12,119 nt of DNA, taken from the NCBI GenBank assembly GCA_017613855.1, contig JAGACY010000156.1, positions 1 to 12,119 on the forward strand, written 5' to 3'. The stretch's first letter is position 1. Each line of letters starts with the position of its first letter. The DNA comes from Pseudomonadota bacterium. Lineage in GTDB: Bacteria; Myxococcota; Bradymonadia; UBA4248. The notes beneath the pieces are model-generated. The model worked only from the letters and a program-made list of their open reading frames with translations, had not been told where the DNA came from and did no database searches. The position numbers and the translations under genes are program-made. This document shows positions 6,489-12,119 of the stretch, piece after piece.

Positions 6489-6520
6489 CGTATACTCATC
6501 ACAAGAGCAAAGATAGAATT

Positions 6521-9500
6521 ATGTCCAGGCTTCTACAGATTTTGAATAATCAAAGCAAATTCCATAGTTCAAATGCGCGCCGTGTGAGAATGTTGCTGCT
6601 ATGCTTCAGTCTGGTTTCCTTGTATGCATGCAGTGATGATTCTTCAAAAAACAAATCAGATACAGTGCCTGATAGTCCTGAATTGGCAGCGATTGGCGAA
6701 CCGTGCAGTGCAGAACATGCTTGCAGCAGTGATTTATTCTGTGAAGAATCGGTTTGTATTGCTCATGTTCAATTAAATGATGCATGTGATGCGCTTCATA
6801 TCTGTCCTGATGATCTTGAATGCAAATCTGGTATTTGTAAGGAAATACCTGCGCCGGAACCCCAGTGTGATGATGAACACCCATGTCCGCCGCAATGTTC
6901 TGGTGATGGCTGTCCCAAAACGGTTGCCATTGGCGAAGCTTGCACAGAGGATGATATTTGTACAGACAGTACATGTATTCATAATATTTGTTCGGTTTAT
7001 GTGGAAGGGGATGAAGAGTGTGCTCCGGAACAGGGTCGCCTGTGCAAAGACGAGATGCTGTGCAGTGAACAAGGTAAGTGTTATTTACCCGGAAATTTGG
7101 GAGATGACTGCAATATCCTGGATCCGTCTTGCGAGTCAGGACTGGTATGCCATGAAGAATTGGGAAAATGCATGTATTTGGGAAAATTAGGTGATGACTG
7201 CAATCTGCAGAACAATCTGGCCTGTGATTCCGAATTGGTATGCATTGATGAAAAATGCCGAAAATACTCAGAAGACAACTGTTCAGAGCTTGAACCATGT
7301 ATGTCAGAGAGTGCTGTTTGTTATGACGGCAAATGTATCGAGTCCAATCCATGTACATCAGACAGCGGCTGTCAGTCGGATATGTATTGCTGTTTGGAAG
7401 AGGGGTGTAAAATCAAGAAAATCTGCCTTCCATACGGCATCGGTCCGAGGCTGAACGTCAATGATTCGTGTCAATATGAAACGATATCCGGTGTATTCGA
7501 AGCGGATATTCAGTGTGAGTGGCTCGGTCCGGCAGAAAATGAGTTATACCCGGAATCCAAAAATGTTTCCCAGGCTGTGATGGTTGCTCCGACACCGCAC
7601 GAAACCGGGCATGCCAATACCCTTTTTGTGCTCAGTTATGCCAAGGATCCTAAAACTCAGCCCGTCATTCGGCTTTTAAACGGCGAGAATTGTACGTTGC
7701 TGGAAAGTATTTATGATGAAAAGCATGTCATCAGCCCAAGCGGGGCGCTCAGTCTTGCTGATGTTGATGGCGATGGTGTGGTGGAAATCTTTGCCCATCG
7801 TTCGACCATGGCAGGGGACGAAAAGGGGGGAATTGTTGCCTTTAAATGGTCCGAAAAAGATAAGAAATATATCTATTCCTGGCATAATTCAGATTTGGTT
7901 CACAATGACTTTCAGTGCGCTTCAAATCACGGATGTGAAGGAATTTATTCATTCAGAATTATTCATAATGCCTCAATACACGATATCAACAATGATAATA
8001 TTCCGGAACTTATCACACCGTATGGTGAAGTACTTAATGCCGTAACCGGCGAAAAACTCAATGGGGATCAGGCTTTCGAATCCACCGTCGATTTCCCGGT
8101 TTTGGGTGATTTGGATAAGGATGGTAAAATTGAATATATCGATTATGAAGGTACTGTGTACGAATGGGATATTCAATTAGACTCGGAGAATAAAGTCATT
8201 TCACAGCAATGGGTTGAGGATTATCCAAAGGCGGATTCTGTGGTCGCGTCTTATACTCAGCATCAAAAGGCATTTGCGGATTTTGGTACACCGGGAGAAA
8301 CGAGCGATTCATTTGACTGGACCAAAAAAGACGGTATCGCAGAAATCGTAGCAAATACGCCTGCAGAAGGTAATAATAAAGGGACGCTTGCAATTTATGC
8401 TTTGGTCAGCCAAAAGAATGCAGATAATTCAATCGTTAAAAAACAACAGAAAATCCTGGAACTGAGCGGATTATATGGTGGCGGGTTCCCCACAATTGGT
8501 GATTTTGACAGCGATGGTATGCCTGAAATCGGGGTCGCTTTTGGGGATCATTACCGCGTGATCGATCCAGAGTGCAGTCATGATACGGATACCAAGTGCA
8601 AATCCAAATATATTTTGTGGGAAGGATATAATCAGGATAAGTCTTCGTATTCCACGGGGTCTTCTATCTTCGATTTTGATGGTGACGGTCAGAGTGAAGT
8701 CGTTTATGCAGATGAATGTTTTGCACGGATTTATGACGGCAAAACCGGAGATATTCTCTTTTCTTCCCATCATACCAATACAACGGGGAAGGAATACCCG
8801 GTCATTGCTGATGTCGATAACGATGGTTCTGCCGAAATCGTCATTCCCGAAACGATGTTGTCTCATAAATGTCTGGATGTGATAGATGCATCACATCGCG
8901 GTATTCGGTGTACAGATAATAACGAGTGTACGTCCGGAATCTGTGAGGATGGATTTTGCCGCTGTACGGATGCAGATCAGTGCAATTGGCGAAAAGGCGG
9001 GGATGGCGCTGTAAAAAAAGAATATACATGTGCTGATCCTATCGCTGAAGATAAGGCGGTTAATCCCAAAAAAATATGTCGGGCACAGCATCCAACGGAA
9101 CAGTCTGGGGGCGGGATAAAGGTATTGAGAGAGCGTTATGACCGGTGGGTGAGTGCACGACCGATTTGGAATCAGTATTCCTATTCCATTACCAATATTA
9201 ATGATGACATGACCATTCCCAAAACTTCTGACTGGAAACAGAATTTTCAGGATCCCACTCTGAATAATTATCGTGCAAATGCTCAGGGATCGGTCGGGCA
9301 TAATACGGCACCAGATATCACTTCAAAACTCATGAAGGACAATGTCTGTGTCATTTCCGGTACTAAGAAAATTACACTCAATGGCGTCATCTGCAATCGC
9401 GGTACCAAGATGGTTGCTGCCAAACTGCCGGCCTCATTCTATCGTGTCGAGGAAGATGGGACACTTGGTAATAAATACTGCACTTCCTATACGACAGAAA

Positions 9501-9676
9501 ATGTACCCGTGGGGGGATGTTTGCCTGTTTCGTGTGAAGTGACAGAAGAACAACTTAGCAATGTTACGATTCGTATGATTGCCAATGATGATGGTGAAAA
9601 AGGAAAGACTACCGTGGAGTGTAATTCCGAAAATAATACAGATCAGATTGTAATCGAGAATTGTGCAGTCAACTAA
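6521..9676 (+). CDS. Large Cys-rich FG-GAP/VCBS repeat lipoprotein, 1051 aa
   Basis: A type II signal sequence with a long basic n-region (MSRLLQIL...ARRVR) and hydrophobic core ends at a lipobox L-Y-A-C with Cys37, followed by Ser-Asp, suggesting outer-membrane sorting. The frame opens at 6368, but the ATG at 6521 is chosen because upstream codons cross the leader hairpins and spoil the signal peptide; the Shine-Dalgarno is weak (AAAGA). Residues about 60-305 hold many cysteines in GxxC...LxCxxxxC repeats. Six calcium-loop blades (DVDGDG, DINNDN, DLDKDG, DFDSDG, DFDGDG, DVDNDG at about 414, 488, 530, 661, 718, 764) suggest an integrin-like beta-propeller. A second small Cys cluster spans about 797-850. 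WVSARPIWNQYSY...NDD (876-896) is a conserved phrase of such surface proteins. The Cys-containing C-terminus may be beta-sandwich-like. Likely a surface adhesion or binding protein; ligand unknown. Confidence 0.85.
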   Translation: MSRLLQILNNQSKFHSSNARRVRMLLLCFSLVSLYACSDDSSKNKSDTVPDSPELAAIGEPCSAEHACSSDLFCEESVCIAHVQLNDACDALHICPDDLECKSGICKEIPAPEPQCDDEHPCPPQCSGDGCPKTVAIGEACTEDDICTDSTCIHNICSVYVEGDEECAPEQGRLCKDEMLCSEQGKCYLPGNLGDDCNILDPSCESGLVCHEELGKCMYLGKLGDDCNLQNNLACDSELVCIDEKCRKYSEDNCSELEPCMSESAVCYDGKCIESNPCTSDSGCQSDMYCCLEEGCKIKKICLPYGIGPRLNVNDSCQYETISGVFEADIQCEWLGPAENELYPESKNVSQAVMVAPTPHETGHANTLFVLSYAKDPKTQPVIRLLNGENCTLLESIYDEKHVISPSGALSLADVDGDGVVEIFAHRSTMAGDEKGGIVAFKWSEKDKKYIYSWHNSDLVHNDFQCASNHGCEGIYSFRIIHNASIHDINNDNIPELITPYGEVLNAVTGEKLNGDQAFESTVDFPVLGDLDKDGKIEYIDYEGTVYEWDIQLDSENKVISQQWVEDYPKADSVVASYTQHQKAFADFGTPGETSDSFDWTKKDGIAEIVANTPAEGNNKGTLAIYALVSQKNADNSIVKKQQKILELSGLYGGGFPTIGDFDSDGMPEIGVAFGDHYRVIDPECSHDTDTKCKSKYILWEGYNQDKSSYSTGSSIFDFDGDGQSEVVYADECFARIYDGKTGDILFSSHHTNTTGKEYPVIADVDNDGSAEIVIPETMLSHKCLDVIDASHRGIRCTDNNECTSGICEDGFCRCTDADQCNWRKGGDGAVKKEYTCADPIAEDKAVNPKKICRAQHPTEQSGGGIKVLRERYDRWVSARPIWNQYSYSITNINDDMTIPKTSDWKQNFQDPTLNNYRANAQGSVGHNTAPDITSKLMKDNVCVISGTKKITLNGVICNRGTKMVAAKLPASFYRVEEDGTLGNKYCTSYTTENVPVGGCLPVSCEVTEEQLSNVTIRMIANDDGEKGKTTVECNSENNTDQIVIENCAVN

Positions 9677-9684
9677 GTAAAATA

Positions 9685-9705
9685 CATAGAGGTGAAACCT
9701 CTATG
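9685..9705 (+). other. Perfect hairpin between the two lipoprotein genes
   Basis: CATAGAGGT and ACCTCTATG form a perfect 9-bp stem around a GAA triloop. The next bases are A- and G-rich, so it is not a terminator. It starts eight bases after the upstream stop codon and ends 26 bases before the next ATG. It could be an mRNA stability or processing site adjusting relative expression of the two genes (inference). A GAGGTG inside it precedes an ATG at 9703 that opens a ten-codon frame ending at 9735, across the next start. Confidence 0.5.
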
Positions 9706-9731
9706 AAAAGAGGGGCAATAAGAAGTTGTGT

Positions 9732-10244
9732 ATGAAAAAAATGATCGTTGCATGTGCTTTGACGCTGCTTTGTCTTGGGTGCCTGGACATCGAAGATCTC
9801 GATACAGTCAAATTGGGAACATTTTCGGATAGCTATCGTCAGGCCAATTGGACGGATGAAGAATACCAGACCTATAAGGAATGGTTTGATCAGCTATTGG
9901 ATACCAAAATAGAAGATCGGATTTTGAATAATATGAATGGATTACAGCCATATCTCCAATATGGCCTTATCAATGTTGCTGCAAGCAATAAAGTGAACTT
10001 TGACAAACAGGTGGTTTTTATTGTGAAGGAAGGGCTTGTGCCAGCAAAGGAGATATCGATTGCTTTAGATTATGGCGGGGTTGTATCCTATTCAATGACC
10101 TATGACAAAACGAGTCCGGCTTGCTGTAAAGATAATTGCCCTCCTGAAAATGCAAATCTCAAAGATACCTATTTTTCGGTATATGCAGTTGATAAGGCGA
10201 TGACAGAGCATTTGCTGCTCAAAGGCACGGATAAATGTGAATAA
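9732..10244 (+). CDS. Small predicted lipoprotein of unknown function, 170 aa
   Basis: MKKMIVACALTLLCLGCLD is a short lipoprotein-type signal with Cys17 as probable lipidation site; the lipobox C-L-G-C has an unusual residue at -3, so processing is likely but not certain. The ATG at 9732 is preferred over a TTG at 9726; AAGAAG (9720-9725) is a modest ribosome site six bases upstream. The mature part is acidic and helical at first (WTDEEYQTYKEWFDQLL), then strand-like (KQVVFIVKEG, EISIALDYGGVVSYSM). It has four more cysteines, including a CC pair near residue 132 and one next to the C-terminus, which may form disulfides in the periplasm. No family recognised. It follows the large lipoprotein gene by 55 bases and overlaps mtaB by one base, so the three are probably one transcript. 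Confidence 0.75.
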   Translation: MKKMIVACALTLLCLGCLDIEDLDTVKLGTFSDSYRQANWTDEEYQTYKEWFDQLLDTKIEDRILNNMNGLQPYLQYGLINVAASNKVNFDKQVVFIVKEGLVPAKEISIALDYGGVVSYSMTYDKTSPACCKDNCPPENANLKDTYFSVYAVDKAMTEHLLLKGTDKCE

Positions 10245-11530
10245 TGAAAATAGCCTATCATTTTTTAGGGTGTCGTCTGAACGAGGCCGAAAATGAGCAA
10301 ATTGCACGTGCCATGACTGCCAATGGGCACGAAATGGTTGCGCTTGAGGCGTCACCTGACATCATTATATTAAATACCTGCGGGGTAACGTGTGATGCCA
10401 TGCGCAAATCCCGCAATCTAGCCAGACGCATGGCTGCGCTTAACCCAAGAATACTCGTTTTGATGGGCTGTGCCATAGATTTGATGGCTTCTGGCGAAAA
10501 TCCGCTCAATGATGATGAACTCATTGATAATAGTGAAAATGCAATGCAGATCATCCGCATTTTCAAGGCTGATCGGCAACAGGCATCTGCTATCATTCTT
10601 AAAGCCATCGATTCACTCAACGTACCATTAGCAGATGAACACTCAAAAGCCGCCTATCATTTAAGAATGCGCAGCTTTATTAAAATACAGGACGGCTGCA
10701 ATAATCAGTGTTCCTATTGTGCGGTGCGTCTGGCTCGCGGGTGCGAACGAAGCGAAAATGCCGAAGATATCATTGCTGAAATAAAAAAATGCCTCGATTT
10801 AGGCGAAAAAGAAATTGTCCTGACTGGGGTACAGCTCGGTGCATGGCACGATGAAACGCACAAACTCCCCTGGCTGATTCGAGAAATATTAGATAAAACC
10901 CAAGTACAAAGACTACGCCTGAGTTCAATAGAACCCTGGCATGTTCGGCCTGAACTATGGGAACTATGGCAGGATAAGCGCCTTTGTCCGCATTTTCATA
11001 TTCCAGTTCAGAGCGGTTGTGATGATGTACTCGCCGCAATGCGCAGACGGACGCCCATCGAGGGCTATCTCGAAAAAGTTGCTGCCATTCGGGCGTTTGT
11101 TCCCAATGTTCGGATTTCGACTGATTTAATTGTCGGCTTTCCAGGCGAAACCGATGAAATGTGGCATCAGACCATCGAATTCATTCAAAAAGCACAATTC
11201 GATGATGTGCACCTCTTTCGGTTTTCACCGCGTCCCAATACCGTTGCTGCCACTTTGTCCAATCCCGTGGCGCCCGATGTCAAGCGTGCACGGTGGAACG
11301 AAGCAGAAACCCTGATCCATTCGATAAAACATGATAAGCTATCTTCTTTTGTTGGAATGCAGGGCCGAGTCTTGTGGGAATCGCCTGTAAAAACGCTTGG
11401 TAATTCTACATGCTGGCAGGGGTATTCTGAGAATTATCTCAAATTCCTGCGCTGGTTTGATAAACCTATGCGCGGTGAAATGACCAATGAAGACTTTGGC
11501 GAATCGGATATACAAATCAATTTGGAATGA
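10244..11530 (+). CDS. mtaB: tRNA t6A37 methylthiotransferase MtaB, 428 aa
   Basis: MtaB is a radical-SAM enzyme that adds a methylthio group to N6-threonylcarbamoyladenosine at position 37 of ANN-decoding tRNAs, giving ms2t6A, in the cytoplasm. The N-terminal domain has the three cysteines of the auxiliary 4Fe-4S cluster: C10 (LGCRLNEAE), C46 (NTCGVTCDAMRKSR, typical of MtaB rather than MiaB or RimO) and C76 (MGCA). The radical-SAM CxxxCxxC is C152, C156 and C159 (GCNNQCSYCAV). LTGVQLGAW (193-201), PVQSGCD (254-260) and STDLIVGFPGE (292-302) are conserved core motifs. A short TRAM-like tRNA-binding end follows residue 370. The start ATG overlaps the preceding stop (TAATG) and has no clear Shine-Dalgarno, so translation is probably coupled to the small lipoprotein gene. 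Confidence 0.9.
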   Translation: MKIAYHFLGCRLNEAENEQIARAMTANGHEMVALEASPDIIILNTCGVTCDAMRKSRNLARRMAALNPRILVLMGCAIDLMASGENPLNDDELIDNSENAMQIIRIFKADRQQASAIILKAIDSLNVPLADEHSKAAYHLRMRSFIKIQDGCNNQCSYCAVRLARGCERSENAEDIIAEIKKCLDLGEKEIVLTGVQLGAWHDETHKLPWLIREILDKTQVQRLRLSSIEPWHVRPELWELWQDKRLCPHFHIPVQSGCDDVLAAMRRRTPIEGYLEKVAAIRAFVPNVRISTDLIVGFPGETDEMWHQTIEFIQKAQFDDVHLFRFSPRPNTVAATLSNPVAPDVKRARWNEAETLIHSIKHDKLSSFVGMQGRVLWESPVKTLGNSTCWQGYSENYLKFLRWFDKPMRGEMTNEDFGESDIQINLE

Positions 11531-11595
11531 CTCCGTATTGAAACCGTCGTCTTTATCAGAAATGTCGTTTAAGGGGCACAGTTCTTTTAATCAAA

Positions 11596-12119
11596 TTATA
11601 GTGTTCCGCCTGAGAGTTCTGTATGGCTGCGTTGTGCACAGATCCGTGATTGCTCATTCATGACCTTATCATCTTTGCTGATTGTATATAGAATGTCAGT
11701 AAGACTTTGTATGTCATGGGCTGGGATATTGTGAGATTGGATGACTAAATTATGGCAAACCTGCGAAATGAGATGCATGATTTCTATCGGGATATCCTTT
11801 TGACTGGATGATTGCTGTTTAAGGAAATTAACTATAATTTGAATGATTCGTACCGTAAAATCAGAAGATATCGAATCCATTGCCTCCCATCCGATATCAA
11901 GCATTTTCGCTTCCTCTTTCGAATCATGCTTCATCTCCAAAAACTGCAAATACAACTCCGGATGGGCATCAACATATTTCCTGGCGTTTTCCAGTAAAGC
12001 AAAATCATCTCCCAGCATGGACTGTGCTTCGGAAAGGAGCTTTTTGGCGCAACCACCCTTTCTCGTACCCAGTTCTTCGATCCACAACGGCAAGAACTCA
12101 TCAAACTCCGGCAATTCCC
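11596..12119 (-). CDS. C-terminal part of an unrecognised protein (5' partial)
   Basis: The frame stays open to the window edge at 12119. The first possible start codon seen is a TTG at 12114 with no visible ribosome site, so the gene most likely begins beyond the window. At least 173 residues are visible. They are almost wholly helical by appearance (FDEFLPLWIEELG, AKKLLSEAQSMLG, YLQFLEMKHDSKEEAKML, TVRIIQIIVNFLKQQ) with no signal, transmembrane segment or obvious catalytic motif. The C-terminus ends in a polar stretch. The gene converges with mtaB across a 65-base gap (11531-11595) in which I see no convincing terminator. Family unknown; possibly a helical-repeat or regulatory protein, but this cannot be supported further. 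Confidence 0.6.
   Translation of the reverse strand, partial: ELPEFDEFLPLWIEELGTRKGGCAKKLLSEAQSMLGDDFALLENARKYVDAHPELYLQFLEMKHDSKEEAKMLDIGWEAMDSISSDFTVRIIQIIVNFLKQQSSSQKDIPIEIMHLISQVCHNLVIQSHNIPAHDIQSLTDILYTISKDDKVMNEQSRICAQRSHTELSGGTL

Noticed and set aside
6368..6520. N-terminal extension of the large lipoprotein from an ATG at 6368
   Set aside because: It would read through the double hairpin and T-tract and put 51 non-signal residues ahead of a good lipoprotein signal sequence.
11531..11595. Possible terminator downstream of mtaB around the AAGGGG/TTCTTT stretch
   Set aside because: The pairing depends on several G-T wobbles and the stem is too weak to support a call.
11596..12119. Possible TorD/NarJ-type chaperone suggested by FLPLWIEEL
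   Set aside because: The resemblance is a single short hydrophobic phrase; the rest of the visible sequence gives no support.

Overview
The window looks like a moderate-GC Gram-negative chromosome with an elaborate outer envelope. The best guess is the former Deltaproteobacteria (Myxococcota or Bradymonadota-like). That placement rests on style rather than a marker gene: an OmpA-family protein with thrombospondin-type-3 calcium repeats, a very large Cys-rich lipoprotein with FG-GAP/VCBS calcium-binding blades, and Lys/Ala-rich tails. The standard genetic code fits every gene. No tRNA, rRNA, CRISPR array, transposase or phage gene was found.

Layout. (1) Bases 1-1686, plus strand: 3' part of an OmpA-family outer-membrane/peptidoglycan-binding protein, ending at a strong plus-strand terminator. 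(2) Bases 1687-1874: convergent intergenic stretch with one plus-strand terminator, two minus-strand terminators and a pair of bulged hairpins. (3) Bases 1875-6315, all minus strand, in transcription order: coaD (phosphopantetheine adenylyltransferase), a tandem AAA+ ATPase with a winged-helix-like N-terminus, a nucleotidyltransferase-fold protein of the PF14907 type, and a small unknown protein. The gaps are 194, 150 and 116 bases, so a single operon is not certain. (4) Bases 6316-6520: divergent leader region holding a second pair of the same bulged hairpins. (5) Bases 6521-11530, plus strand: a large Cys-rich FG-GAP lipoprotein, a small lipoprotein, and mtaB (tRNA ms2t6A37 methylthiotransferase). 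The last two overlap by one base (TAATG). (6) Bases 11596-12119, minus strand: C-terminal part of an unrecognised protein that runs off the window.

Three points deserve attention. The first is a two-copy structured element at 1752-1818 (plus) and 6417-6488 (minus). Each copy is an A7 tract followed by two hairpins that share a GCGTAT...ATAGC skeleton with one bulged G, while the stem bases vary in a compensatory way. In the second copy this places a terminator-like hairpin plus T7 inside the leader of the large lipoprotein gene. The second is the ATPase-nucleotidyltransferase neighbourhood, which has no obvious assigned pathway; its ATPase resembles those of contractile injection systems, but no structural genes of such a system are present. 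The third is a regular 50-residue, four-cysteine expansion of the TSP3 calcium repeat in the OmpA-family protein.

How the genes may work together: the plus-strand genes at both ends of the central block encode envelope proteins, while coaD and mtaB are housekeeping enzymes. Any functional link between the minus-strand ATPase, nucleotidyltransferase and small unknown protein is inferred from proximity and orientation only.
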